Below are positions 29,186 through 38,031 of a DNA stretch of 64,000 nucleotides, piece by piece. This DNA comes from Janthinobacterium lividum (GTDB lineage: Bacteria > Pseudomonadota > Gammaproteobacteria > Burkholderiales > Burkholderiaceae_D): positions 4,898,001 through 4,962,000 of the forward strand of contig NZ_CP139976.1 of NCBI RefSeq assembly GCF_034424625.1, in the 5' to 3' direction. Positions within the stretch are counted from its first letter, which is position 1. Each line of letters starts with the position of its first letter. The notes beneath the pieces were generated by a model. It was not told the origin of the DNA and did not search any database. It saw only the letters and a program-made list of their open reading frames with translations. The translations under genes were made by a program, and so were the position numbers.

Positions 29186-30255
29186 TGGGCACTGGCAACA
29201 TCTTTATTCCAGCGTCCCAGCAGCAAGGCATGCTGTTCGCGGGAGCCGAATTTGGCGTAGTCGTAGTCGAGGAACTTCGCCTTGGCCAGGTCCGGCATCC
29301 CGGGTGGCAGCTTGATGCCACGGTTGGCTGGCAGTGGATACTGCCTGAGCGAATATGGCAGGGCCTGCGCCTCCGCCCCCAGGGCCCAGTCATAGAACAG
29401 CCTGGCATTTGCCAGGTTGCGCGCATTGCGCAGGATCGCCATGGAGCCCGCCTCGGCCCCCGTGCCCTCGCAGGGCAGCGTATAGGCGACGGGAAAGCCG
29501 TTTTCGCGTTCCGTCATGACGCCATGCAGCATCGCCACGCCGATGCTGGCCTCGCCGCGCGCGACAGCCTTCAGCGGACCGGCACCGCTGCGCGAATAGC
29601 TGGTGACCGAAGGATGCAGCTGCTGCAGGTAGCGAAAGGCGCCGTCTTCGCCGAACAGTTGGGCCATCGTGGCCAGCATCATGTAGGCAGTGCCTGACGA
29701 GGCGGGATTGGAAAGTTCGATCTCCCCCTTGTAGATGGGGTCGACCAGGTTCCGCCAGCACTGCGGCGGCGCGAGTTTTTTCTTCTTCAGCAATTCGGTG
29801 TTATACGCCAGCACCATCACGGCGCGGTACACGCCGACGCTGCGGTAGGCCGACTGCTCCGCCTGGATCAGGGACCAGGCGGCCAGCTGCGCGAGCTGCG
29901 GCGAGCGGTAGGTTTCCAGCAAGCCGTCCTGCGCCGCCTGCAGGAAGGAATCGCCTGAGCCGCCCCACCACAGGTCGCCCTTCGGATTGCGGGCCTCGCC
30001 CTTAATCTGCGCATACAGCTCGCCGGTGGGCTTTTGCACCACGCTCACCTTGACGCCGTGGCGCGCGCCGAAACCATTCGCCAGCGCCTGGCACATGGCC
30101 GCGTCCGGGTAGGCGCAATACAGGTTCAGTTGCCCTGCCGCCTGCGCGACCGCCGGCAGCGCCCACGCCATGCATGCCGCCAGCGCCACTGCCGCCGCGC
30201 CCAGTACGCGGCGCAGGCGCGCCGCCCGGCTTACTGCCAAGTTCGGAAATATCAT
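29182..30255 (-). CDS. ABC extracellular solute-binding protein (FbpA/AfuA-like)
   Basis: A 357-residue periplasmic binding protein. Start MIFPNLAVSRAARL with a signal peptide ending near PAVAQA. The 'GQLNLYCAYPDAAMCQALANGF' strand, 'KGDLWWGGSGDSFLQAAQDGLLE', 'LVDPIYKGEIELSNPASSGTAY' and 'PANRGIKLPPG' are typical of family-1 binding proteins annotated as iron(III) or phosphonate binders. The ligand is not deducible. 53 bp after the ferredoxin gene. Confidence 0.87.
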   Translation of the reverse strand: MIFPNLAVSRAARLRRVLGAAAVALAACMAWALPAVAQAAGQLNLYCAYPDAAMCQALANGFGARHGVKVSVVQKPTGELYAQIKGEARNPKGDLWWGGSGDSFLQAAQDGLLETYRSPQLAQLAAWSLIQAEQSAYRSVGVYRAVMVLAYNTELLKKKKLAPPQCWRNLVDPIYKGEIELSNPASSGTAYMMLATMAQLFGEDGAFRYLQQLHPSVTSYSRSGAGPLKAVARGEASIGVAMLHGVMTERENGFPVAYTLPCEGTGAEAGSMAILRNARNLANARLFYDWALGAEAQALPYSLRQYPLPANRGIKLPPGMPDLAKAKFLDYDYAKFGSREQHALLLGRWNKDVASAQ

Positions 30256-30308
30256 TGCAATTGCCTCGCTAAGATAGGTGAATGGAAATGCATGCGCGAC
30301 GCGGCGCG

Positions 30309-30617
30309 TCACACCAGCAGGCGCTCGACGACGCGGTGATGGATCAGGTGTTCATCGATGATCTCGTCAATGTCGCTGGCATCGAGATAGGTGTACCAGG
30401 TCGCTTCCGGATAAATCACCAGCACCGGGCCCAGCTCGCAGCGGTCCAGGCAACCGGCCTGGTTGATGCGCACCTGCTCCTGGCCCAGCATGCCCAGCGC
30501 GGCCAGGCGCTCCTTGGCATGCTGGCGCAGTTGGTCGGCACCGTGGTTGGCGCAGCAATCGCGCCCGCCGTCGCGCTGGTTGCAGCAGAAAAAGACGTGG
30601 TGGCGAAAATGGCTCAT
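30309..30617 (-). CDS. Thioredoxin-like [2Fe-2S] ferredoxin
   Basis: A 102-residue soluble electron carrier of the thioredoxin-like [2Fe-2S] type. Likely ligands are C11, C21 or C22, C56 and C60 (HVFFCCNQRDGGRDCC and AGCLDRCELGP). The remainder (VLVIYPEATWYTYLDASDIDEIIDEHL) matches the family. Its ATG overlaps the leuD2 stop (ATGA), so it belongs to the isomerase/oxidase part of the operon. It may donate electrons to the di-iron enzyme at 35326-36069 (inference). Confidence 0.88.
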   Translation of the reverse strand: MSHFRHHVFFCCNQRDGGRDCCANHGADQLRQHAKERLAALGMLGQEQVRINQAGCLDRCELGPVLVIYPEATWYTYLDASDIDEIIDEHLIHHRVVERLLV

Positions 30618-31285
30618 GTCGCCTCCTGCGCCAGCGCGTCGGCCACGCACGCTTCGCCCTGCTCCCAGCCCGGCTCGTACACCCATGGCCGGCGCGTCCG
30701 GTCGGCGGCGGCGAAACGGGCGATGGCACCCGCATGCGCCAGCGTTTCGGCGATTTCATCGGTCCCGCGCAGCAGGCGCGCCGCATCGTCCGGCTCGATG
30801 TCGAAGGTCAGCGAAAATTGCGCGCAGTTGATGCGCTGATGGTGCAGGTCTATGCTCAGGCGCAAGCCGCCGCCTGCCAGCCGTGCCGCCTCTGCCAGGC
30901 GCGCATAGCCGTCCGCGCTGACACGCGCCGGCAAGATGCCGTTGCGCACGCAGTTGCGCTGGAATATTTCGCCAAACCCGGGCGCCACGACGGCGCGGAT
31001 GCCGAAGTCGGCCAGGGCCCAGGCCGCATGCTCGCGCGAGCTGCCGCAGCCGAAATTATCGGCGGCGATCAGGAACGTGGCATGGCGGTGCTGCGGCTGG
31101 TTCAGCACGAAGGCAGGGTCGGGCACGCGCCCCTCCAGGTAGCGCCAGCGGGCGAACAGGCCCTGGCCCAGGCCACGCCGGGAAGTGGTCACCAGTTCGG
31201 TTTGCGGAATGATGATGTCGGTGTCGATATTCGGCACCGCCAGCAGGGCGGCATGTCCGGATTCGATCAGAAAGCTGCGGTTCAT
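30614..31285 (-). CDS. LeuD-like isomerase small subunit (second copy)
   Basis: A 223-residue aconitase-swivel protein: [41 protein letters not shown] and NCVRNGILPA are clear. It differs from LeuD at 19895 in the side-chain-recognition region (VTTSRRGLGQGLFARW versus [15 protein letters not shown]), so a different substrate is plausible. Downstream of the LeuC2 fusion by 14 bp and overlapping the ferredoxin start. Confidence 0.9.
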   Translation of the reverse strand: MNRSFLIESGHAALLAVPNIDTDIIIPQTELVTTSRRGLGQGLFARWRYLEGRVPDPAFVLNQPQHRHATFLIAADNFGCGSSREHAAWALADFGIRAVVAPGFGEIFQRNCVRNGILPARVSADGYARLAEAARLAGGGLRLSIDLHHQRINCAQFSLTFDIEPDDAARLLRGTDEIAETLAHAGAIARFAAADRTRRPWVYEPGWEQGEACVADALAQEAT

Positions 31286-31299
31286 CGATGCTCCTTTTC

Positions 31300-33402
31300 T
31301 CAGAAATTGATGCGGCTGCCGACGCCCAGCGACGCGCTCTTGTCGGCCAGGCCGGCGTAATCGCGGCTGGACTTTCCCAGACGCACATACATGTCCTGAC
31401 GGCGGCTCAGTTCATAAATCATGTCCATCTCGGCCGTGACGACGGCCAGCCCGGAAAAGTGGTAGCTGCGCACGACGCCACGCGCCACCAGCTGCGGCGT
31501 GAAACGCTTGGAAAAACGCGTGAACGTGTCGTAGCGGCCAAAATCCTCGTTGCCATGCACGGGAAACACCTGCACGAACAATTCCGCCTGATGGCGCTTG
31601 AACCAGGCATTCCACGGCGCGATGCGGTGCAGCGTCAGCTGTACGCCCAGGCGCGCGTCAGCCAAGTGGTCATGCGCCCCGCCTGCGGGCGCGCCCAGTT
31701 TCAGGTAGTCGAGGCGCGCCACCCAGCCCAGCAGCTGAGGCGCCTCGCGCAGCGGTACCGGCCCGCCGACGAAGACCTGCAGCCGCGCCGTTTCCAGCGC
31801 ATGCCGGCCCAGCTTGTAGTTGTAGTCGAACGCTTCGAGCAGGAACAGCTGCGACGGCCAGGCGACGAAATGCGATTGCGAGGCGCGCGCGACACCGCCG
31901 TCAAGGTAGGCCAGCTGCACCCGTCCCACGGATGGCGGCGTGGCATCGGCGGCAGTGGCCTCGGGCGCGTTGCCGCCCAGCGCCAGCAGCAGCACGGCCC
32001 AGGCGGCCACACGGCCAAGTGGCCCCAGCTGGCGCGGATCCGTCACCTTGCCCGTCAGCGCCGAAGCGGCGGCAACCGCCGGGCTCACGAGGTGCGTGCG
32101 TGCGCCGGCGCCCTGGCGGCCGATGAAATTGCGGTTGGAGGTCGACAGGCAGCGCTGTCCGGCGCCGACGAATTCCTGGTTCACGCTGGCGCACATCGAG
32201 CAGCCGGGCTGGCCCCAGCGAAAACCGGCCGCGCTCAGGATCGCATCGAGTCCCTCGCGCTCGGCGGCACGGCGCACCTGCTGAGAGCCGGGCACCACAA
32301 AGGCGCGCACGCCGGGTGCCACCTGGCGTCCCCTGGCCAGCTCGGCCACCACGCGCAGGTCCGACAGGCGGCCATTCGTGCAGGAGCCGATGAACACCAC
32401 ATCGACCGGACGCGCCAGCAGGCGTTCGCCCGCCTGCAAGCCCATGTAGTCGAAGGCCACGCCGGCGCGCGCCGAATCGTCGGCGCCGATGACCGCGCCG
32501 ATGTCGATCACCTGATCCGGATTGGTGCCCCAGGTGATCTGCGGCTGCAGGTCCGACACGTCGAGCAGCAGCTCGCGCTCGAAATGCGCCCCCGCATCGC
32601 TGGACAGCGCCGACCATTGCGCCAGCGCCGCCGCCAGGGCGGCATCGCCAGCGGGCCGGCCCAGCGCCGTGCGCACATACTCGAAGGTGATGCCGTCCGG
32701 TGCGATCAGGCCGATGCGCGCCCCCATCTCGATGGCCATATTGCACAGGGTGAAGCGGCCATCCATCGGCAATTGCCGCACGAAGCCGCCGGCAAATTCG
32801 ATCGCGTGGCCGGTGGCGCCGCTGACCGTCAGCAGCTGGCACAGCTTGAGGATCACATCCTTCGCATACACCCCCGGCGCCAGCGCGCCTTCGAGCACCA
32901 CGCGCAGATTGGCAGGCTTTTTCTGCACCAGGCTCTGTGTCGCCATCACGTGCTCGACTTCGCTCGTGCCGATGCCAAAGGCGACGCATCCGAGCGCGCC
33001 CAGGGTACAGGTATGCGAATCACCGCACACGGCCGTCATGCCGGGCAGCACCAGCCCCTGTTCCGGCGCCATCACATGCACGATGCCCTGGCGCGCATGG
33101 TCGACGGGGAAATGGCGCACGCCGAAGTGGCGGGTATTGGTCCGCGCATGCTCGAGCAGCTGCTGGCCCTGCGCAAAGCTGGCGCCGCTGCGCTCCGGCG
33201 CCGTCGATACCACGTGGTCCTCGGTCGATACGGTCAGCTGGGGAAACGGCATGTCGCGCTGCTGCTCCAGCAGGCTGCTGAAGGCCTGCGGGCTGGTCAC
33301 CTCGTGCAGCAGGTGGCGGTCGATGAACAGCAGGTCGTTGCCATCGTCGAAATGGGTGATCACGTGGCGCGCCCATATCTTGTCGAACAAAGTCAGGCTC
33401 AT
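31300..33402 (-). CDS. LeuC-like isomerase large subunit fused to an outer-membrane-like domain
   Basis: A 700-residue ORF with an unexpected architecture. Residues 1 to about 459 are a complete LeuC: VCGDSHTCTLGALG, cluster cysteines in FIGSCTNGR and GCSMCASVN, and STSNRNFIGRQGAGARTHLVSP. The reading frame then continues with no stop into VAAWAVLLLALGG...ATAADA, a signal-peptide-like stretch. About 215 residues of alternating, aromatic-rich strands follow, ending in GVGSRINF, the C-terminal Phe of outer-membrane barrels. I do not recognise the family of this tail. No Met lies near the junction. A GTG at the start of VAAWAV is the only obvious internal start. Either a real fusion or two genes joined by loss of a stop. 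Its ATG overlaps the MFS stop. Confidence 0.85.
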   Translation of the reverse strand: MSLTLFDKIWARHVITHFDDGNDLLFIDRHLLHEVTSPQAFSSLLEQQRDMPFPQLTVSTEDHVVSTAPERSGASFAQGQQLLEHARTNTRHFGVRHFPVDHARQGIVHVMAPEQGLVLPGMTAVCGDSHTCTLGALGCVAFGIGTSEVEHVMATQSLVQKKPANLRVVLEGALAPGVYAKDVILKLCQLLTVSGATGHAIEFAGGFVRQLPMDGRFTLCNMAIEMGARIGLIAPDGITFEYVRTALGRPAGDAALAAALAQWSALSSDAGAHFERELLLDVSDLQPQITWGTNPDQVIDIGAVIGADDSARAGVAFDYMGLQAGERLLARPVDVVFIGSCTNGRLSDLRVVAELARGRQVAPGVRAFVVPGSQQVRRAAEREGLDAILSAAGFRWGQPGCSMCASVNQEFVGAGQRCLSTSNRNFIGRQGAGARTHLVSPAVAAASALTGKVTDPRQLGPLGRVAAWAVLLLALGGNAPEATAADATPPSVGRVQLAYLDGGVARASQSHFVAWPSQLFLLEAFDYNYKLGRHALETARLQVFVGGPVPLREAPQLLGWVARLDYLKLGAPAGGAHDHLADARLGVQLTLHRIAPWNAWFKRHQAELFVQVFPVHGNEDFGRYDTFTRFSKRFTPQLVARGVVRSYHFSGLAVVTAEMDMIYELSRRQDMYVRLGKSSRDYAGLADKSASLGVGSRINF

Positions 33403-34592
33403 ATGCGTTCTTCCTTGGTGAGGCGGGCGGCGCTGAAGGCCGGCGCCAGGTGGTGGCGGGCGCGCCGGCTGGCCCACAGTGTCGCCAGGCAAAGCACGGC
33501 CACGGCGGCCCAGCCCAGTGCCGGCAGGTACGCATACAGCGCGGGCAGCAGGAAGGCCGGCGGCAGGGACAGCAGCTCGGTGGCAAAGGCCATCGATCCC
33601 ATGACCCTGGCGCGCTCGGGATGGTCCTCGACGGCGGTGCTGAACAAGGCCATGGCTGGCGGCAGCATCAGCGCGAAAGCCACCGTTTCAAGCACGAACA
33701 GCGCGGCAAAGCCGAGCGGCGCTTGCACCAGGCCCATCAGCAGAAGCGCAGCGCCCATGAACCACAGGCCGCCGTCGATCAGCGCGGCCTGGCCGACGCG
33801 CTGGCTGACATGGCCGGCCAGCGGCATCAGCAGCGTGGTCAGTACCGCCGAGACCGCGAAAAACATGCCGACCCGCGACGCTTCCATCCCCAGCGCACCC
33901 GTCACATGCAACGGCAGCAGAATCATCAGCGAGAAAAACAGCACGCGCCGCAGGCTTTGCGGGCTGTACAGGGCCAGCAGCATACCCAGCGCCGGACGTG
34001 GCCCGGCATGGCCCGCACGTGCCGCCACCGGCGCCAGCGCCACGCCGGCCAGCAGCATGGCAAGCAGCCCGACCAGCGCACCGGCGACGAAGATCGCCTG
34101 CAAGCCCAGCCAGTGCGCGATGGCGGCGCCGGCCAGCGGCCCAAGCAGAAAACCCAGGCCGAAGGCGGAACCGAAGCGGCCCATCAGCCGCACCCGCTGC
34201 TGCGAATCGACGCCCCGCGCATAGCCTATCGCCAGGTCGTTCAGGGCGATCGCCAGCACGCCCTCGACCAGGCCCTCGATGAAGCGCAGCACGCCGAACT
34301 GCGCCAGCGAGCCAGCCCCCAGGTAGGCGGCGAACACCAGCGCGTACAGCAGAAAGGCGGCCATCACCGAGCGCCGGTGCCCCCAGCGCATGATCGCCGC
34401 CGGGCTGAAGGCGCGCGAGCACAGCCGCCCCAGCACCAGCGTGGCGTACGGCACGCTGAGGGCGGCGACGCTGACGTCGTACTGCTTGAAGTAGATGGGC
34501 AACACCGGCATGACGATGCCCATGCCGATGTTGGCCAGTACCGTCAGCAGCAGCAGCGCGGGAAAGCGCCATGCCTCCTTGTGCCGGTTCAT
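33399..34592 (-). CDS. MFS transporter (probable product exporter)
   Basis: A 397-residue, roughly 12-helix major facilitator protein (MNRHKEAWRFPALLLLTVLANIGMGIVMPVLP... ). The loop-2/3 motif is 'ALSVPYATLVLGRLCSRAFSPA' and 'RFIEGLVEGVLAIALNDLAIGY' lies in helix 4. ATGA overlap with the YrdC-like gene upstream and with leuC2 downstream shows tight coupling to the biosynthetic genes. Family placement (drug/metabolite export) and context suggest export of the cluster product. Confidence 0.88.
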   Translation of the reverse strand: MNRHKEAWRFPALLLLTVLANIGMGIVMPVLPIYFKQYDVSVAALSVPYATLVLGRLCSRAFSPAAIMRWGHRRSVMAAFLLYALVFAAYLGAGSLAQFGVLRFIEGLVEGVLAIALNDLAIGYARGVDSQQRVRLMGRFGSAFGLGFLLGPLAGAAIAHWLGLQAIFVAGALVGLLAMLLAGVALAPVAARAGHAGPRPALGMLLALYSPQSLRRVLFFSLMILLPLHVTGALGMEASRVGMFFAVSAVLTTLLMPLAGHVSQRVGQAALIDGGLWFMGAALLLMGLVQAPLGFAALFVLETVAFALMLPPAMALFSTAVEDHPERARVMGSMAFATELLSLPPAFLLPALYAYLPALGWAAVAVLCLATLWASRRARHHLAPAFSAARLTKEERI

Positions 34593-35305
34593 GCGGCGCG
34601 TTCCCCGCGCTCGGCCACGCGCTGCGCCAGCACCTGCTGGTAGCGCGCGGTATCCGTCACCAGGTCGGGGAAGTACGGCTTCACCTTGTCGAGCCCCACC
34701 CAGCCGGCCCGCACCAGGTAGGGGCGGTCGAACGTGAGGTCGATGATGGTGTTGACGCGGTCCCCGCTGCCGGCCAGCTCCGCGGCCGTCGGCCCGGCAT
34801 CGATGATCAGGTCGACCAGATGGCCGATATCTTCGATGGCCTTGGCCAGGGGCACGAAGATATTGCCCTGCCCGGACAGATTGGCCGAGGTGGCCGCGAT
34901 GGGCCCGTCGATCCCCTGCGTCAGCATGCGGAAGATCGGATGCGTGGTGCAGCTGATGGCCACACTGTGCAAGCCACAGGTAAGCTGGTCCGGAAACGGA
35001 TACTTCTGCTTGAAGACGAATGAGATCTCCCCCGGCAGCAAGTCGTCGAGCACGGCGTGGTTGAACCACTCGGGCAATTCGACATAGCGGCCCGCCACGG
35101 CAGGATGCGGCAGGCTCACCGGCAGCGGGCCGAACTTGACACGCTGCTTGACGGCGAAGATACGACTGACGGCAGCGGCGTTGGTGGCGTCGCAGATCAG
35201 GTTATAGTTGGTCGTCGTTGGCGAAATCACCAGCCCGCCGCGCTTGAGCACTTCGATGGCGCGCGGCAGGAAGTCTTCGTCCGACTTGACGATGGGAGCT
35301 ATCAT
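34589..35305 (-). CDS. YrdC/Sua5-domain protein 2 (divergent)
   Basis: A 238-residue protein with the YrdC fold: 'KRGGLVISPTTTNYNLICDA' in place of the canonical P-T-D/E-T-Y-G-L, the nucleotide-binding K-x-R (FAVKQRVKFGPLP) and the TSANLSGQGN motif. Housekeeping TsaC/Sua5 makes threonylcarbamoyl-adenylate from Thr, bicarbonate and ATP. The altered substrate strand and the operon setting suggest a specialised acyl- or carbamoyl-adenylate chemistry (inference). Lies 20 bp after the HDO gene. Confidence 0.82.
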   Translation of the reverse strand: MIAPIVKSDEDFLPRAIEVLKRGGLVISPTTTNYNLICDATNAAAVSRIFAVKQRVKFGPLPVSLPHPAVAGRYVELPEWFNHAVLDDLLPGEISFVFKQKYPFPDQLTCGLHSVAISCTTHPIFRMLTQGIDGPIAATSANLSGQGNIFVPLAKAIEDIGHLVDLIIDAGPTAAELAGSGDRVNTIIDLTFDRPYLVRAGWVGLDKVKPYFPDLVTDTARYQQVLAQRVAERGERAA

Positions 35306-35325
35306 GGCAGTCTCCAGTGACGGGC

Positions 35326-36069
35326 TTAGCGGACCGCGCTGCGGTTGAGCAGCGAGGCATAGTAGTCATGCAGCTGCAGCCAGGCATCGCAGATACGCTC
35401 GGTCACGGCCAGCGCGCGCTGGCCAAAACCGGCTACCTGCGGCGCATACTTGCGCACCAGCCGCACGCCTTCCTCGGCATGGTCGTCGTCGGCATCGCTG
35501 TGCACGGTGAACCATTCGAGCTCGGCTTCGCTGTAGCCATATGCTTCGCGCAGCGCGGCCAGCATCTTGCCCACGCTCTCGCCCGACTGCGACTCAATGG
35601 CGTAGATCGCCAGCAGGCCGACGGCGAAATGCTCGTCGCGCATGATGCCGAGCAGTGTGTCGACATAGCGCCGCACGGGTTCAGCCTGCGTGGCCGGGCC
35701 GAACTGGTCGGCGCCGACGCCGGAAGCCTCGGCAAAGCGGCGCATCAGGTTGTAATGGCTGTCGCTGCCGCAATTAATGCCCGTTTCCTCGGCCACCAGC
35801 TGTTCGATCATGAAATGGCGCACATCCTCGAACTGGGTCTTCGAATGAATAATGCTGAAGATCAAGTTCTGCGTGTAGACCTGGTGGTATTTCTGCAGCG
35901 CCCAGGCGGCCAGCGCCGCCCTGTCCGGCAAGCCGCGCTGCACGCTGCCGACGAACTGGTGGCGGCTGTAGCGTTTTTCATGCACGATCTGATTGCATTG
36001 CGCGATGACATCTTCGACCGGCAGCGGGGGGCGCACCCCGCTGTGGCCGGCGTTTGCGTGCAAGTCCAT
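35326..36069 (-). CDS. Haem-oxygenase-like di-iron oxidase (HDO; PqqC/TenA fold)
   Basis: A 247-residue all-helical protein. The set of di-metal ligands expected for HDO enzymes (CADD, SznF central domain, UndA/BesC group) can be placed: E95 (AEETG), H105, E159 (AIESQSG), and the H190-x3-D194-x2-H197 triad in FTVHSDADDDHAEEG. Spacings E95-H105 and H190/D194/H197 equal those I recall for SznF. HDO enzymes do O2-dependent N-oxygenation, desaturation or C-C cleavage of amino-acid-like substrates. Start 36069: AAGGA sits five bases upstream, and the amidohydrolase stop precedes it by one base. An in-frame ATG at 36087 lacks a site. Confidence 0.85.
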   Translation of the reverse strand: MDLHANAGHSGVRPPLPVEDVIAQCNQIVHEKRYSRHQFVGSVQRGLPDRAALAAWALQKYHQVYTQNLIFSIIHSKTQFEDVRHFMIEQLVAEETGINCGSDSHYNLMRRFAEASGVGADQFGPATQAEPVRRYVDTLLGIMRDEHFAVGLLAIYAIESQSGESVGKMLAALREAYGYSEAELEWFTVHSDADDDHAEEGVRLVRKYAPQVAGFGQRALAVTERICDAWLQLHDYYASLLNRSAVR

Positions 36070-36070
36070 A

Positions 36071-37279
36071 TCAATCCTTGAGGCCATAGAAGGCGGCGGC
36101 GTTGTCGTGCAATACCTGGCGCTTTTGCAGCAAGCTCAGGCCCACGTGGTCACGCATGAAATCGAATGACTGGCTCAGGCTCGCTTCGCCGTAATGCGTG
36201 TGGGGGAAGTCGAAGGCGCCGAGCACGCGGTCATCGCCGACGAGCTTCATAAATTCCGGCATGTAGTCGTAATCGCCCTCGAAGCCGAAATACACGGCAT
36301 GTTCGCGCAGCACCGCCTCGGGCGACTTCTTGCCGGGCCATGGCTTGCATGCGGCCGTCGGCCACCAGTGCATCGCCCGCTCCAGAAACAGGCTGAAAAA
36401 GCGGGCATCGTGTTCGACGAACGATACTTTCAGGCGCGGGAAGCGGTCATAGATGCCGCCCGTAAAGATACTGATATACGCCCACCAGACGGACAGGTCG
36501 AAGGCGCCGAGGAAAATGCTGGACGGCGTCGTGCACTCGAAGGTCTGGCGCGGATTGGGCCAGCCGATATGCACGCAGACCGGCATGTTCATGTTTTGCG
36601 CTTCGCTCCAGAACGGGTCGAACAGCGGATCGTGCAGCATGCGTTCGCCGGCCGTCGGCAAGATCATCACCGCCGTGGCGCCCTTCTCCTTGGCATGGCG
36701 CATTTCCTGCACCGCCAGCTCGGGCGAGCGGATCGGCACCAGGGCGGCGAATTCGATCATGTCCGGCGCCTTCGAGCGCATTTCCGCCATCCAGTCATTC
36801 CAGGCACGCATCAGCGCCGCCTCGTAGACCAGGTCGTCGGTCAGGGTTTCCAGGAACAGCGTGGAAAACAGCACGGTGCGGTCCAGGCCCTGGTCGCGCA
36901 TCAGCTGCGCGCGCGCCACCGGGTCGGTGCAAGCCTGGATCGGCACGGGCACCGGCTTGCGCTTGGCAAAGTCCATCTCGGCCGGTGTGCTCATGACGAC
37001 GCCGCCATTGCCCTGGTTCTTCGGCACCAGGCGCCCGTCGATATACCAGGTCTTGTTGCGGCTCGGGCGCAGCGACACATGGGGATTGTCGATCACATGC
37101 GGGCGCCGGTGCGCAAACTCCTCTGGCAGGTAGAGCTCCCAGCTGTCACCCACTTCCTGCACGTGGGAATCGGAATCGAATTGCTTGAAATCGAAGGGCG
37201 AGGTGTATTTCTTCCATTGCTGCTGCGCTGGCGCGGCGGCGGAGGGAAGCGGATGTGGACTGTTCAGTATCGTGCTCAT
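36071..37279 (-). CDS. Amidohydrolase_2 family (ACMSD-like) metal-dependent hydrolase/decarboxylase
   Basis: A 402-residue TIM-barrel protein. Metal-site motifs: D-x-H at residues 37-39 (FDSDSHV), HIGWPN, VEHDARFFSLF, and a terminal Asp in LGAFDFPHTHYGE. Family members hydrolyse C-N bonds or decarboxylate acids (ACMSD, gamma-resorcylate decarboxylase). The start at 37279 has GGAG six bases upstream. Followed one base later by the HDO gene, so the two products probably act in consecutive steps (inference). Substrate unknown. Confidence 0.87.
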   Translation of the reverse strand: MSTILNSPHPLPSAAAPAQQQWKKYTSPFDFKQFDSDSHVQEVGDSWELYLPEEFAHRRPHVIDNPHVSLRPSRNKTWYIDGRLVPKNQGNGGVVMSTPAEMDFAKRKPVPVPIQACTDPVARAQLMRDQGLDRTVLFSTLFLETLTDDLVYEAALMRAWNDWMAEMRSKAPDMIEFAALVPIRSPELAVQEMRHAKEKGATAVMILPTAGERMLHDPLFDPFWSEAQNMNMPVCVHIGWPNPRQTFECTTPSSIFLGAFDLSVWWAYISIFTGGIYDRFPRLKVSFVEHDARFFSLFLERAMHWWPTAACKPWPGKKSPEAVLREHAVYFGFEGDYDYMPEFMKLVGDDRVLGAFDFPHTHYGEASLSQSFDFMRDHVGLSLLQKRQVLHDNAAAFYGLKD

Positions 37280-37306
37280 GTACGGCTCCAAAGGGTTGAG
37301 TGGGAT

Positions 37307-37999
37307 TTAAGACTGTGCTTGCAGGGCCAGGAAACCGGGTTCGATAGCTTCCCAGTTCACGCCGCGCCGCTTGAGCGACCAGTTGGTGAAGTTGACGATG
37401 GTGGTGGCGTTGCGCTCCGGATTGGCGTACTTGGAACGGCCATGGTCGATGGCGAAGTCGGCCGCCTCGCGCAATGTGGCGGGAATGTCCTCGAACTGGT
37501 AGATATTGCCTTGCGACGAGGGATTGGCCGACGATCCCACGACCAGCAAGCCGGCCGTGCGCAGGCGGGCAATCACGTCTTCCAGGAAGGGCCCGACGTT
37601 GAGGAACACGGCAATGGTGCCGTTGGTAACAGTCTGGCCGTAGACCCACGGCGACAGCTTGCCCAGCAGCTTGCTGTGCGGATTGACGGGCAACACCACC
37701 GCCAGCGTCGTCTCGGCGGCGGTGGCGGCGATCCAGTCGCCGATGACGTCGTTGGGTACCAGGGCGACTTCGCGCAGGATGTCGAGGTTGCCGATGACGA
37801 TGCAGGGATTGGTGTGGACCCTGCCCTTGGCGTCGTACATCTTGCGGATGGCGCGCTCCGAGTGGCCCAGCAGGCCGTAGCCGATGTCGCCCTTGAGCAA
37901 GACCAGGCTGCCGGCGGCAAAGGCATCGCAGCTGGCCCGCACGTCGTGCTCGGTGTGGGCCGTGCCGCTGTCTTCATAGTGCATGGAATGTGCATTCAT
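37307..37999 (-). CDS. YrdC/Sua5-domain protein 1 (divergent)
   Basis: A 230-residue YrdC-fold protein: SLVLLKGDIGYGLLGHS replaces the usual P-T-D-T-V-Y-G-L strand, the K-x-R nucleotide site is MYDAKGRVHTNPCIVIGN, and the ATP-side motif is VVGSSANPSSQGN. Only distantly similar to the other YrdC protein of this operon (34589-35305). Neither looks like the housekeeping tRNA t6A enzyme. No clear ribosome site. A second ATG at 37984 is possible. Lies between the synthase and the amidohydrolase. Confidence 0.8.
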   Translation of the reverse strand: MNAHSMHYEDSGTAHTEHDVRASCDAFAAGSLVLLKGDIGYGLLGHSERAIRKMYDAKGRVHTNPCIVIGNLDILREVALVPNDVIGDWIAATAAETTLAVVLPVNPHSKLLGKLSPWVYGQTVTNGTIAVFLNVGPFLEDVIARLRTAGLLVVGSSANPSSQGNIYQFEDIPATLREAADFAIDHGRSKYANPERNATTIVNFTNWSLKRRGVNWEAIEPGFLALQAQS

Positions 38000-38031
38000 G
38001 GTGTGGAGGATTTCGCTAGGAGGCTGCCGGC

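Noticed and set aside
31288..34224. 978-codon plus-strand ORF opposite leuC2 and the MFS gene
   Set aside because: Low-complexity Arg/Gln/His composition and full overlap with two well-supported minus-strand genes.
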